This document shows positions 6,538 to 15,901 of a stretch of 64,000 nucleotides of DNA, in pieces. A program made the position numbers and the translations under genes. Source of the stretch: an uncultured Deinococcota bacterium (GTDB taxonomy: Bacteria; Deinococcota; Deinococci; Deinococcales; Trueperaceae); contig CAMZLP010000011.1 of assembly GCA_947311535.1 (NCBI GenBank), forward strand, positions 19,076 to 83,075. The letters are read 5' to 3'. Numbering within the stretch: position 1 is the first letter of the stretch; every line of letters begins with the position of its first letter. The notes below the pieces were generated by a model. It was not told the origin of the DNA. It was given only the letters and a program-made list of their open reading frames with translations, and made no database searches.

Positions 6538-9198
6538 CTAGTTTTTGGTAGCTTTCTTTTTAACGGCTTTTTTAGTGCTTTTCTTGGCAGTTGCCTTCTT
6601 TGCCGTAGCTTTTCTTTTTGTAGTTTTTCGTTTAGTGGCTCTTTTCTTTGGCTTTTTAGTTCCTTTAGCCTCTTCACGCTCGGCTATAAGTATTAGGGCT
6701 TGTTCCAAGCTAATATCTTCAATCGTTTGGTCTTTTTTCAAGCTAGCATTAGTTTTTTGATGCTTTACATAAGGCCCATAACGCCCATCACGGACATCAA
6801 CCTCTTCATTAGTGTCAGGGTGCAAACCCAATACCCTTAAGGGTTTATTTTTATTTTTCTTTTGATTTATTAATTCAAGTGCTCGTTCTAAGCTTATAGT
6901 CAACAAATCTTCATCTTTAGGAATAGATGCAAAAATACGTTTTTCTTGCACATAAGGCCCAAAGCGGCCGATATGAGCTTTTATAGTTTCTGAGTTTTCT
7001 GGGTTTTCACCTAAGATTCTTGGCAATGAAATTAGCTCAATTGCTTTTTTTGCATCAACATCTTCAGGCTCTAAACCCTGAGGCAATGAAATCCTTTTTG
7101 GTTTTTTAGTCTCATCTTCGCCAAGTTGTAAATAATGACCATAAGGACCTTTACGCAAAAGAATAGGCTCATCAGTTTCTGGGAATTTTGCTACTACTTC
7201 TGATAATCTACCCTCTACAATTAATTTTGCCAAATACTCTTGGTCAATTTCTGATGGTGCTATTTTATCAGGCATACTAGCGGTTTTAATTTCACCATCT
7301 ATTTCACCCTCAACATATGGACCATAGCGTCCAACCCGAATTACAAAGTCGCCCCATTTTTTAAAGCTTATTTCCGAGGTAGCCCGCGCATCAATTGCAT
7401 CTAAACCACCTTCGACTCGAGCTTTTAAACCATTTTTACCAAAATAGAAATCTTTTAAATAAGGTACAGCCTTTAAGCTGCCGTCAGCAATATCATCTAA
7501 TTTTTGCTCCATCAGAGCTGTAAAATTAGTATCAACTAGTCGGTCAAATTGGTTTTCCATTAGCTTAGTTACAGCAAAAGACATAAAGGTAGGCACTAAC
7601 TGATTGCCAGATTTATAGCTATAATTTCGGCGTAAAATTGTGTCAATAATGCTGGCATAAGTACTAGGTCTACCGATACCTTCTTTTTCTAATAGCTTAA
7701 TTAAACTAGCCTCTGTAAATCTAGCAGGTGGTTTTGTCTCATGGCCAGAAGCAGCAATATCTTTGCATTTTAAATTTTCATTTTCTTGCAGTTTTGGTAA
7801 TGGCTGTTCTTGGTTGTCAAGTGCTTGGTTGGGGTCATCACTGCCTTCAACATAGGCTCTAAAAAAGCCTGGGAAAATTGTGCTTCTTCCGCTAGCTCTA
7901 AATCGTGCATCTCCTACCAAAATTGTGGCGGTAGTAAATTTCAATTTTGCATTTTGCATCTGCGAAGCTACTGTACGCTTCCATATTAAATCATAAAGCT
8001 TTGCTTCTATAGCAACTAAGTTTAATTCTTCGGTAGTTTTCATATCCTTGCCTGCGGGCCTTATTGCTTCGTGGGCTTCTTGGGCATTTCTAGATTTTTT
8101 ACTATATACTCTTGGTTTTTCGGGTAGGTAATCTTTACCATAGCGATTTAAAATAGCCTTGCGGCTAGCTTCTATAGCTTCTTGTGATAAATTTGTAGAA
8201 TCTGTACGCATATAAGTAATAAGCCCATTTTCATAAAGGTTTTGAGCCGTACGCATAGTATCTCGAGCTGATAGATTTAATTTCCTACTAGCTTCTTGTT
8301 GCAAGGTAGAAGTTGTAAAAGGTGCACTTGGTGAACGGCTGTTAATTTTTTCTTCGATTTTTGTTATTTGCCAAGTCTTATTAGGTAATTCTTGGGCAAG
8401 TTTTCTAGCATCATTTTGTTCTAAAATTAAAACGTCTTTGCCATTTTTTAAATTAGTTTTTAGTTTACCTGTGTCAGGGTCAAAATCTCGCCCACTTGCT
8501 AGCCTTATATCGTTTAAATGAGTCATAACGGCTTCAAAGGTTTCTGAGTTTTTTTCAAGCTGGGCTTTTAAATCCCAATAGCCAGCAGGTAAAAAAGCTA
8601 GGCGTTCTTTTTCACGGTTTACCATAAGCCTAACCGCAACACTCTGCACTCTGCCGGCAGAAAGCCTAGGTGCAATTTTGCGCCATAATAATGGGCTTAT
8701 ACTATAACCCACTAATCTATCTAATATTCGCCTAGCTTCCTGAGCATCTACTAAATCTTTGTCAATCTCTCGGGTATTTTCTAATGCATTTTCTATAGCC
8801 TCTTTGGTAATCTCATGAAAAACCATGCGTTTTACAGGTACTTTGGGCTTTAGCAGTTCTAGTAAATGCCAACCGATAGATTCACCTTCACGATCTTCGT
8901 CAGTTGCTATATACAGTTCATCAGCATTTTTTAGGGCAGATTTTAAATTATTTACAGTTCTTTTTTTACCGCTAGATATGATATAGATAGGTTTAAAGCC
9001 ATTTTCGACATCTACACCAAGTTGCGACCACTTATGTTCTTTATATTTTTTAGGGATTTCGGCAGCCTTGGCAGGTAAATCTCTAACATGTCCCATGCTT
9101 GCTTCAATTCTGAAGTCTTTAGCTGGTAAGAATTTTCTAATAGTTTTTGCTTTTGTTGGTGATTCTACAATAACCAATCTTTTTAAGTTTTTTGGCAC
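6538..9198 (-). CDS. topA: DNA topoisomerase I with lysine-rich tail
   Basis: An 886-residue type IA topoisomerase that relaxes negative supercoils. The TOPRIM acids lie in TDEDREGE at 99-106 and the catalytic tyrosine is Y329 in LITYMRTDST. GRPSTYASI follows in the central domain. The C-terminus has no tetra-cysteine zinc fingers; instead there are four or more repeats of the GxYGPYV type (about residues 670-830). The protein ends in a basic tail of about 40 residues rich in Lys, Ala and Thr, resembling histone H1-like tails. The start is GTG 9198, preceded by a GGGAG Shine-Dalgarno site. It is divergent from the lipoprotein gene at 9396 across a 15-bp inverted repeat. Confidence 0.95.
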   Translation of the reverse strand: MPKNLKRLVIVESPTKAKTIRKFLPAKDFRIEASMGHVRDLPAKAAEIPKKYKEHKWSQLGVDVENGFKPIYIISSGKKRTVNNLKSALKNADELYIATDEDREGESIGWHLLELLKPKVPVKRMVFHEITKEAIENALENTREIDKDLVDAQEARRILDRLVGYSISPLLWRKIAPRLSAGRVQSVAVRLMVNREKERLAFLPAGYWDLKAQLEKNSETFEAVMTHLNDIRLASGRDFDPDTGKLKTNLKNGKDVLILEQNDARKLAQELPNKTWQITKIEEKINSRSPSAPFTTSTLQQEASRKLNLSARDTMRTAQNLYENGLITYMRTDSTNLSQEAIEASRKAILNRYGKDYLPEKPRVYSKKSRNAQEAHEAIRPAGKDMKTTEELNLVAIEAKLYDLIWKRTVASQMQNAKLKFTTATILVGDARFRASGRSTIFPGFFRAYVEGSDDPNQALDNQEQPLPKLQENENLKCKDIAASGHETKPPARFTEASLIKLLEKEGIGRPSTYASIIDTILRRNYSYKSGNQLVPTFMSFAVTKLMENQFDRLVDTNFTALMEQKLDDIADGSLKAVPYLKDFYFGKNGLKARVEGGLDAIDARATSEISFKKWGDFVIRVGRYGPYVEGEIDGEIKTASMPDKIAPSEIDQEYLAKLIVEGRLSEVVAKFPETDEPILLRKGPYGHYLQLGEDETKKPKRISLPQGLEPEDVDAKKAIELISLPRILGENPENSETIKAHIGRFGPYVQEKRIFASIPKDEDLLTISLERALELINQKKNKNKPLRVLGLHPDTNEEVDVRDGRYGPYVKHQKTNASLKKDQTIEDISLEQALILIAEREEAKGTKKPKKRATKRKTTKRKATAKKATAKKSTKKAVKKKATKN

Positions 9199-9270
9199 GT
9201 TTATAATCTCCCTATCGAGGGTTTATTATAAAGAATGATTTGCTTATGTCAAGCTTTCTAGCTTGCTTAT

Positions 9271-9331
9271 TAAGTTATTTTAGTCTGTTTTGCTATTTTT
9301 ATTTACTTCTCTAAAAGACTAAAATAACTTA
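9271..9331. promoter_or_regulatory. 15-bp inverted repeat between topA and the divergent lipoprotein gene
   Basis: TAAGTTATTTTAGTC at 9271-9285 is the exact reverse complement of GACTAAAATAACTTA at 9317-9331, with 31 nt between. The arms are AT-rich and have no T-run after them, so a protein-binding pair or an RNA stem is more likely than a terminator. Both flanking genes are transcribed away from it. Confidence 0.6.
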
Positions 9332-9395
9332 GCATGGTTAATAAATCTAATTAACTTGTGGTCAATTATTAGTAAGATGAAATATTGGAGGAGAT

Positions 9396-10430
9396 ATGAA
9401 ACGAATATTCAGCTTATTGATAATAATGTTTTTGCTAAGTTCTTGACCAGGGGCGCCGCTGAGTTGGCATGTAAACTTATTAGATAAAATAGACAAGAAG
9501 ACTGGTAGTTTTGATATAGATTTGCCTTTTAGTGGCGGTGAGTTTGATATTTTACCTTTTGTTGGTACTAATAAAACTGGTGCATATAAATTTAATGCCC
9601 CACTAGGAGTTATTCCATTTCTGACCTTGTCTGCTATTGCCATTCCGGTGGATTACTCTGATCAAACAATATCTGCAAAGTTAACAGCAGCTACTATTAG
9701 TTATCAATTAAAACTGGCTCGAATTGGTGACATCAGTGGTCAATTAAAAATCCAAGCCTTTTTGATAACTACCGATGGTGATATTACTGCAACTAGCAGC
9801 AAACTAGGTGATGAGCTTGTTTATGATTTGTCAAAGACCCAAGAGGTATTTGACCGAGATGTAGTTTTAAGCTCTGAGCAATTAACGGCTATAAATGAAA
9901 AACAATTGAAGATTGCCTTTAAAGTGAGTGGCAGCTTAAGAGTACTAACTGCTGGTGAAGTTGGGCTTAGTTATGAATTGCAAAAGCTTTCTCTTAAAAA
10001 TATCAAGCTTGCCATAGATGAAAAACTACCTAACAAAAACGGTGAAATTGCTGACTTTAGTGATGCAGATAAAATTACACCACAGGTTGTTGGACTAAGG
10101 CTAGACTATCTGCTCGAGCTAATACACAATGGGGATTTTGCTGGTAAGGTTTCTGTGCAGATATTCTTAGCTCCAGTTGATGAAACAGACGTTTTTCAAG
10201 AAAAATATAAATTTGGTTCTGCCCAAGATATTGATTTATCTAAAAATGCTCAAGATATAAAGGCTAATGCAAGTATTAATCAGTTGCAGCTTGCAGCTGC
10301 CAGAAAAGACCAGAAATTAAAATATGCTATGCAAATAATTGGCGATGTTGGTATAAATAAGGGTGGTAAAATAAGATTTGATTATAAAATTAAAAAACTA
10401 GACTTAACTGCATATTTTACAATTTTATAA
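9396..10430 (+). pseudogene. Lipoprotein gene with in-frame TGA at the lipobox cysteine
   Basis: A GGAGG site precedes ATG 9396, and the reading frame is open to 10430 except for TGA at 9444-9446, codon 17. The signal sequence reads MKRIFSLLIIMFLLSS and then the stop, exactly where LLSSC of a lipobox would place its cysteine; the lipoprotein at 31439 has that same LLSSC. After the stop about 328 codons follow with no other defect and with two related halves, each containing an 'L..VDL/DLSK' region and hydrophobic beta strands. The family is not recognised. Likely a recent TGC or TGT to TGA change, a sequence error, or readthrough. Translation from a later TTG at 9522 would lack a signal peptide. 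Confidence 0.7.
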
Positions 10431-10441
10431 AATTAAAAATA

Positions 10442-10478
10442 AATAAAAAAGCCCTTTCAATAAAAGGGCTTTTTTATT
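10442..10478. terminator. Bidirectional intrinsic terminator
   Basis: A 16-bp stem at 10442-10457 and 10463-10478 closes a 5-nt loop (CAATA). The GCCCTTT/AAAGGGC core is flanked by A-runs on one side and T-runs on the other, so it works in both directions. It separates the convergent lipoprotein gene and the cytochrome gene at the end of the act operon. Confidence 0.92.
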
Positions 10479-10494
10479 AAGCTTAAGTAAAATA

Positions 10495-12228
10495 CTAGGG
10501 TCTTAAGCTTAGCACCTCTTCGGAGCTTAAACCTAGCTCACGATAGGCTTTTATTTCTTCAGGGCTATAAGCTTTAAAATCTTTGGCTATGCTTGGGTTA
10601 TCCCAAGAGCTTAAAACATGGTTTAATACGCCAGCAATTTGCTCATCGCTTAGATGGGCCCAAGCAGGCATTGCACCATTATAGCTTTGACCATCAACTT
10701 CTATTGCACCGCTTATCCCTGTTATGACAGTAAGAGCCAAATAGTCTCTATTGGTATTATAAAGATTGGCAGCATTCTTATTTAAGGCAGGAAAAGCCCC
10801 TGGAATACCGTTGCCATTTGCTTGATGACAGGCACTGCAATTGTTATAAGCAGATTCGCCGATTTCTTGCCAATCAAAAGCTGCAGCTGCTACGGTTGTT
10901 TCCGTTGCAGTAGATAGAGCAGCTTCTGTCGTTGTTTGGTCAGTTGCTGATGCTGTAGCAGATATTGATCTTAGCTTTAAAACATCATCAAAACTGAGGT
11001 CTTTTGAACGTATTGCAGCTACTTCATCAGCGATATATGGCTCTATGCCTGTGGCGTTATCCCAATTGCTGATAATATGGTTTATGACATCAGCAATATC
11101 ATTATCTGATAAATGTTTCCAAGCAGGCATTGCCCCATTATAAGTTTGGCCATTTACATCAATTTCACCCATTAAGCCAAATAAAACGGCAGAAGGTAGG
11201 TAATCACGATTATTTTTAGCATAGTTTACAACATTGCCGGCCAAAGGCGGAAATGCACCAGCTATGCCTTTACCAGTTGCTTGGTGACATGAGGCACAAT
11301 TGCCATCATAAACAGCCTGACCATTAGCTGATAGCTCTGCTGTTGTAGTTGTAGCTACGGTTTCAGTGGCAGTTTCGGTAGAAGTAGATAAAGCTGTTTC
11401 GGTATTAGTTTCTTCTACAACTGCTTCCTCAACAACTGCTTCAGTAGCAGTTTCGGTAGAAGTGGATAAAGTTGTTTCGGGATTGGTTTCTTCAACAACG
11501 GCTTCAGTTGTTACTGATTCAGCAGCTTTTTTAGATCTTAAATCTAAGATATCGCTATTGCCAAGATTTTTGGCACGGATAACGGCAATTTCGTCAGGAG
11601 TATATTTTTCAATACCTGTTGAGTCATCCCATGCACTGATAACATAATTTATCACCGCAGAGATTTCATTATCTGATAAATGTTTCCAAGCAGGCATTGC
11701 CCCATTATAAGTTTGGCCATTTACATCAATTTCACCCATTAAGCCAAATAAAACGGCAGAAGGTAGGTAGTCACGATTGTTTTTGGCATGGTTAATAGCG
11801 CTAGCTGCTAAAGGTGGAAATGCTCCTGGAATGCCAGCACCTGTGGCTTGGTGACAAGAAGCACAATTAGACTTGTAAACATCTTCGCCACTGACCTCAG
11901 TATTGCTATCTGTTGTGGATGGGCTCGAGCCTAGATTAGCATTAGCCAAAACTTCATCAAAACCACGTTCCGATACAATATCCATTGCTAAATCAATTGG
12001 TATTGCAACCGTACCATCTTCATTATTATGATAGTTATTAAGCTGCTCTTTTGCTGCTTCAACTAATTGCTCTTGTAAGCTTGTATCTAAACTAACAAAT
12101 TTACCCTGAGGCCTTGCTGAGGCTAGTAATAATATGCCAATAAGAGCAGCTATCATACCTATAGCACTTAATATAAACATAAGACGGGTGGTTTTTGAGC
12201 TTATTAAATAGTCTTTAGTTTTAGCCAT
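10495..12228 (-). CDS. Membrane-anchored triple cytochrome c fusion
   Basis: A 577-residue protein with one N-terminal transmembrane anchor (about residues 16-38) and three cytochrome c domains. The CxxCH haem sites start at C122, C311 and C464, each followed by a [G/A]xGIxGAFP[P/A]L block and a GAMPAWxHLSD segment that supplies the axial methionine. The domains are joined by Thr/Glu/Ala/Val-rich linkers with repeated TSTETATE units. Domains 1 and 2 are close copies: 104 bp are identical at the DNA level. Its start overlaps actF by 8 bp, making it the last gene of the alternative complex III operon. It probably accepts electrons from ActE and passes them to a terminal oxidase not in this window. 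Single-domain cytochromes are the usual form; this triplication is unusual. Confidence 0.9.
   Translation of the reverse strand: MAKTKDYLISSKTTRLMFILSAIGMIAALIGILLLASARPQGKFVSLDTSLQEQLVEAAKEQLNNYHNNEDGTVAIPIDLAMDIVSERGFDEVLANANLGSSPSTTDSNTEVSGEDVYKSNCASCHQATGAGIPGAFPPLAASAINHAKNNRDYLPSAVLFGLMGEIDVNGQTYNGAMPAWKHLSDNEISAVINYVISAWDDSTGIEKYTPDEIAVIRAKNLGNSDILDLRSKKAAESVTTEAVVEETNPETTLSTSTETATEAVVEEAVVEETNTETALSTSTETATETVATTTTAELSANGQAVYDGNCASCHQATGKGIAGAFPPLAGNVVNYAKNNRDYLPSAVLFGLMGEIDVNGQTYNGAMPAWKHLSDNDIADVINHIISNWDNATGIEPYIADEVAAIRSKDLSFDDVLKLRSISATASATDQTTTEAALSTATETTVAAAAFDWQEIGESAYNNCSACHQANGNGIPGAFPALNKNAANLYNTNRDYLALTVITGISGAIEVDGQSYNGAMPAWAHLSDEQIAGVLNHVLSSWDNPSIAKDFKAYSPEEIKAYRELGLSSEEVLSLRP
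11099..11769. repeat. 104-bp exact direct repeat in the triple cytochrome gene
   Basis: Bases 11099-11202 and 11666-11769 are identical, 567 bp (189 codons) apart, which is the spacing of haem sites one and two. Identity this long at synonymous positions indicates a recent duplication or gene conversion. The linker DNA between them has its own imperfect tandem repeat of about 75 bp (roughly 11366-11435 and 11441-11510). Confidence 0.92.
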
Positions 12229-13405
12229 GGTTTTCTACCTCGATTATACCTTCTAGTCGCGGGTCGTTTATAGGAACTATAGGACGAGACTTTAATTGAA
12301 AGATATAGCTAGCAACCCAAATTCCACCTATTCCTAGAAATAGAGCTAAATCTAGCCAGTGAAAAACAAAACCAATTCTTTCAAATGCTGGAATTATGAC
12401 ATAGAAAGTAAATAGTAGTTGAACAAAAAATGCCCAGATAGATACAATTCCTAAAGCACTGCGTTTGCGTTTTACCCAACGAGATATTAATATGGCAAGG
12501 GTTGCAAAAAAGCCGAAGAATAATAAGAATAAAGAGACAGATCTCCAAGGCTCTTCAAAACGAACTAAATACCAAGTATTGGTCTCGGTAATATTATTTG
12601 ACCAAATGATTATTAACTGAGCAAAGTTTACATAAGCCCAAAAAATAATATAAGCCATTAAAAAGTTACCTAAATCTTGCAAGCGTTTTGTTGTTAATAG
12701 TTTATCAATAAGCCCTTCTGTTTTGGCAATATATATCAGGCTAATAATTACCAGACTTAAGGTCGAAATTGTTTGAATAGTAATAAACATAGTGCCATAA
12801 ATACCGCTATACCAGACTGGTGTAATAGACATACCCCAATCAACAGAAGCTAGGGTCATAGTTACAAAGTAAATTATAAACCAAGGTACAGAACTTTTAC
12901 CCATTCGCAACTGTAGTTTTTTGGCATTCTTTTTATCACTGTCTTGTTGGCTACCTGTTTTAACAAAAAACCAAGCACCCAAAATCCACAAGACAAAATA
13001 GATGATAGCCCGAATAATAAACCAAGTCTGGTTTAAATACTCTGCTTTAGCTGCTACCGTAGGATGAATTGCTAAATAATCTGAGCTGAGCCAAGGATAA
13101 AGATGGCTCATACCTAATACGATAGGCACAAATAGCAAAGCCATGACTGGTAAAACCATCATTGCAGCCTCTAAAGGGCGACGGATGGTAGCTCCCCAAG
13201 AGCCACCAGCTATATGCTGAGTTAGTAAAAGTGGAAAGCCACCAAGTGACAAACCAATCCAAAATAAGTAAGCCAGTAAGTAAGCCTGCATAAAGCTTGT
13301 TGTATCATTAAAAGCTCCTAGTGCAGCGGCTAAAAGACCAACTATGCCTATAATTAGAGCTATTAGTTGAATACGGTTAATACTTGAGATAGAAGCACTA
13401 TTCAT
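12221..13405 (-). CDS. actF: Alternative complex III subunit ActF
   Basis: A 394-residue polytopic membrane protein with about ten hydrophobic segments. Recognisable regions are LFWIGLSLGGFPLLLTQHIAGGSWG, SVDWGMSITPVWYSGIYG and NFAQLIIIWSNNITE, which match the ActF quinol:cytochrome c oxidoreductase subunit, a relative of the NrfD-type ActC. In alternative complex III it forms part of the quinol-oxidising membrane core. Its start overlaps the actE stop by 4 bp (ATGA style) and its end overlaps the next cytochrome gene by 8 bp, so the operon is translationally coupled. Confidence 0.93.
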   Translation of the reverse strand: MNSASISSINRIQLIALIIGIVGLLAAALGAFNDTTSFMQAYLLAYLFWIGLSLGGFPLLLTQHIAGGSWGATIRRPLEAAMMVLPVMALLFVPIVLGMSHLYPWLSSDYLAIHPTVAAKAEYLNQTWFIIRAIIYFVLWILGAWFFVKTGSQQDSDKKNAKKLQLRMGKSSVPWFIIYFVTMTLASVDWGMSITPVWYSGIYGTMFITIQTISTLSLVIISLIYIAKTEGLIDKLLTTKRLQDLGNFLMAYIIFWAYVNFAQLIIIWSNNITETNTWYLVRFEEPWRSVSLFLLFFGFFATLAILISRWVKRKRSALGIVSIWAFFVQLLFTFYVIIPAFERIGFVFHWLDLALFLGIGGIWVASYIFQLKSRPIVPINDPRLEGIIEVENHG

Positions 13406-13995
13406 TCGCTTGCTCCTTTAAAATTTGATCTAAACTCAGCAGGAATATCTTCCAAATTGGCACGTTGGCTAAATTGGAGGGCCTTAATATATGCTGATAT
13501 TGCCCAACGGTCTTCTGGTTGAATTCGCGATGCATAGCTAAACATACGCCCAAAACCATTGGTCATTGCTCCATAATAATAGCCAACAGGGGCAGCAACT
13601 AAGCGCGGCTCTAAGAAAGATGTTGGTTGGGGCATGCCTTTTTGAACAATTATACCGTCACCAGTGGCTGTGTAGTTATGGCAAGGTGCGCAGTAAATAT
13701 TAAAACGTTCCTGCCCTCTTAGTAATAACTCTTTAGTTAGGGTGACAGGTAGCTCACTGAGCATGCCGTTATCATCTTGGCCTGTTAGAAATGAGCTATC
13801 TAAAGCCCCTCTTTCTCTGGACACAGTACCAGCAATTAATTCACGGTTAGAAGATTGATTAGCAAAATATGGGCTTGCTTCATTGACTTGAAATTTTGGC
13901 TGGTCAAACATATTTGCACCGCAAGCACTAATAAAAAAACTAAGAGCTATTAGTAAACCTATTAAGCTTGATTTTTTGATGAAGACTAAGTTCAT
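13402..13995 (-). CDS. actE: Alternative complex III subunit ActE, mono-haem lipoprotein
   Basis: A 197-residue cytochrome c with a lipoprotein signal (LIALSFFISACG), so it is membrane-tethered on the periplasmic side. One haem site, CAPCHNYTATGDG, is followed by KGMPQPTSF and a later SYASRIQPEDRWAISAYIKAL helix typical of ActE. It receives electrons within complex III and hands them to a soluble or tethered cytochrome. It overlaps actD and actF by 4 bp each. Confidence 0.94.
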   Translation of the reverse strand: MNLVFIKKSSLIGLLIALSFFISACGANMFDQPKFQVNEASPYFANQSSNRELIAGTVSRERGALDSSFLTGQDDNGMLSELPVTLTKELLLRGQERFNIYCAPCHNYTATGDGIIVQKGMPQPTSFLEPRLVAAPVGYYYGAMTNGFGRMFSYASRIQPEDRWAISAYIKALQFSQRANLEDIPAEFRSNFKGASE

Positions 13996-14525
13996 AGCTC
14001 CACCTCTTCAACATAATTAGGATTTAGCGATGCCAAAAAATCTTTAGTTTTATTTAAATTGAATTTCTTGTCTTTTGATTCAATGCATAATACAAACTTG
14101 TCACCAGTAATATTTTGAGCTTTTTCCATATTAAATATTGGGTGATAGGGTCTTGGTAGGCCATTGCGACCTAACATAAAAAGCCCAGCTGTAAACGCAG
14201 AAAATAAAATCGTAAACTCAAAGGTGATAATCACAAAGTTAGGCCAACTATTCATCGGCTTACCACCTGCATTTAACGGATAGAAGTAAGTGTTTGCATA
14301 ATACTGCATAAAAAAGCCAGTAAGTGCGCCTATAATAGCCATTCCTAAAACTACCCAGCCAAGGCGTGTTTCTTTTTGTCCCAAGGCATTTGGTAAATCT
14401 TCGATAGGGAAGGGCACATAGGCATCCATATTTTTGTATCCAGCAGAATTAGCTTTTTTTGCAGCTTCAATGATTTCTTCTGGAGAATTGAACTCGGCAG
14501 CTAATCCAAAAAGCTCTTTGCTCAT
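13992..14525 (-). CDS. actD: Alternative complex III subunit ActD (DUF3341)
   Basis: A 177-residue protein of the DUF3341 family. The N-terminal cytoplasmic part (LAAEFNSPEEIIEAAKKANSAGYKNMDAYVPFPIEDL) is typical. Two transmembrane helices follow (about 78-98 and 119-141), and a soluble C-terminus contains FVLCIESKDKKF. In known complexes ActD binds ActC and ActF at the cytoplasmic face. Four-base overlaps with actC and actE. Confidence 0.94.
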   Translation of the reverse strand: MSKELFGLAAEFNSPEEIIEAAKKANSAGYKNMDAYVPFPIEDLPNALGQKETRLGWVVLGMAIIGALTGFFMQYYANTYFYPLNAGGKPMNSWPNFVIITFEFTILFSAFTAGLFMLGRNGLPRPYHPIFNMEKAQNITGDKFVLCIESKDKKFNLNKTKDFLASLNPNYVEEVEL

Positions 14526-15901
14526 GAGTGTACCTCGCTATGTCCATGGCTATTATCATGATGAACAAGTTCTTTCATTTCACTACTTGCTATTGCTGGG
14601 AACAAGCGAATAAATAGTAGCCATAAGGTAAAGAAAACACCAAAGGTTCCAAAATATAATGACCTATCCCAGAAGGTAGCGTGGAAGTCACCCCAAGATG
14701 ATGGCATAAAGTCAGTGGTTAAACTTACAATAACGATTACAAAGCGTTCTAACCACATACCAATTGAAACCATTACTGCTATAAAGAACAACCATTTGGT
14801 ATTTGTACGCACGCTTTTAAACCAAAGTGGTTGAATCATCAAACCATTGAAGAAAATTAGCAACCAAAATGCCCAGCCATGGTCGCCAAAGACTCTACTC
14901 CAATAGGTATAACGTTCAAATTCGACACCTGAATACCAACCCATGAAAAGCTCGAGCGCATAGCCATAAAGCACAATCATACCGGTGGCTAGCATCATCT
15001 TAGCCGAGTTTTCTAAATGATTCATGGTGATTACATGTTTTAAACCATAAGCTTTGCGCAGTGGTATCATTAAAATAAGCACAAAGGCAAAACCTGCAAA
15101 GACCGCACCAGCTACAAAGTATGGTGGTAAAATAGTATTGTTCCACCCAGGTAATTGAGCTACCGAGAAATCAAGGGCAATAGTACTGTGTACAGAAAGT
15201 ACTAATGGGAATGAAACTGCACCTAATATTAGATAAGCACGGCCATAGCGTTGCCAAGCTTTGGCACTGCCAGTCCAACCTAGGCTTAATAAGCCATAAA
15301 ACCATTGCATAAAACTACCTTTAGCACGATCACGTAAGCTTGCAAAGTCAGGAATTAAACCAATGTACCAAAATAGTGCAGAAACACTTGCATAGGTACC
15401 AATCGCAAATAAATCCCAATCTAATGGGCTTCTAAATTGCGGCCAGAGTCCTTGGGTATTAGGGTATGGGAAAAGCCAATAAAAGACCCAAGGGCGGCCT
15501 AGGTGTAAAATCGGGTAAAGACCAGCATTTACTACCGCAAATAGGGTCATAGCTTCTGCCGCACGGTTAATTGAGGTTCGCCATTGTTGCCTAAAGAGCA
15601 ATAAGACAGCCGAGATAAGAGTACCAGCATGGCCGATACCAATCCACCAAACAAAGTTCACAATTGGATATGCCCAAGCGACAGGTTGGTTATTGCCAAA
15701 TATGCCAATGCCATGGGTGATTAGCCAGAATACTGAAAATACCCAAAGACCAGCGATTGGCAAGGCGATTGAAAGAGCTATCCACCACCATCTAGGAGTT
15801 TTAAACAAGTCTCTTTCTATTGGCTCAGCTATAACATCATCAATACCAGCATAAGTTTGCCCAGGAACAATGACACGAGTTGTTTCTTTAAATTTTGCCA
15901 T
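14522..15901 (-). CDS. actC: Alternative complex III subunit ActC (NrfD-like)
   Basis: A 459-residue NrfD/PsrC-family membrane protein with about ten helices. Typical stretches are PIVNFVWWIGIGHAGTLISAVLLLFRQQWRTSINRAAEAMTLFA (read in parts), HLGRPWVFYWLFPYPN and WNNTILPPYFVAGAVFAGFA. It is the main quinol-binding subunit beside the ActB iron-sulfur domain. The start codon overlaps the actB stop by one base, and the end overlaps actD by 4 bp. Confidence 0.95.
   Translation of the reverse strand: MAKFKETTRVIVPGQTYAGIDDVIAEPIERDLFKTPRWWWIALSIALPIAGLWVFSVFWLITHGIGIFGNNQPVAWAYPIVNFVWWIGIGHAGTLISAVLLLFRQQWRTSINRAAEAMTLFAVVNAGLYPILHLGRPWVFYWLFPYPNTQGLWPQFRSPLDWDLFAIGTYASVSALFWYIGLIPDFASLRDRAKGSFMQWFYGLLSLGWTGSAKAWQRYGRAYLILGAVSFPLVLSVHSTIALDFSVAQLPGWNNTILPPYFVAGAVFAGFAFVLILMIPLRKAYGLKHVITMNHLENSAKMMLATGMIVLYGYALELFMGWYSGVEFERYTYWSRVFGDHGWAFWLLIFFNGLMIQPLWFKSVRTNTKWLFFIAVMVSIGMWLERFVIVIVSLTTDFMPSSWGDFHATFWDRSLYFGTFGVFFTLWLLFIRLFPAIASSEMKELVHHDNSHGHSEVHS

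Noticed and set aside
6317..6541. Plus-strand ORF opposite the cupin-like gene
   Set aside because: It runs against the topA-cupin-recO-plsY unit and resembles the antisense of an AT-rich gene.
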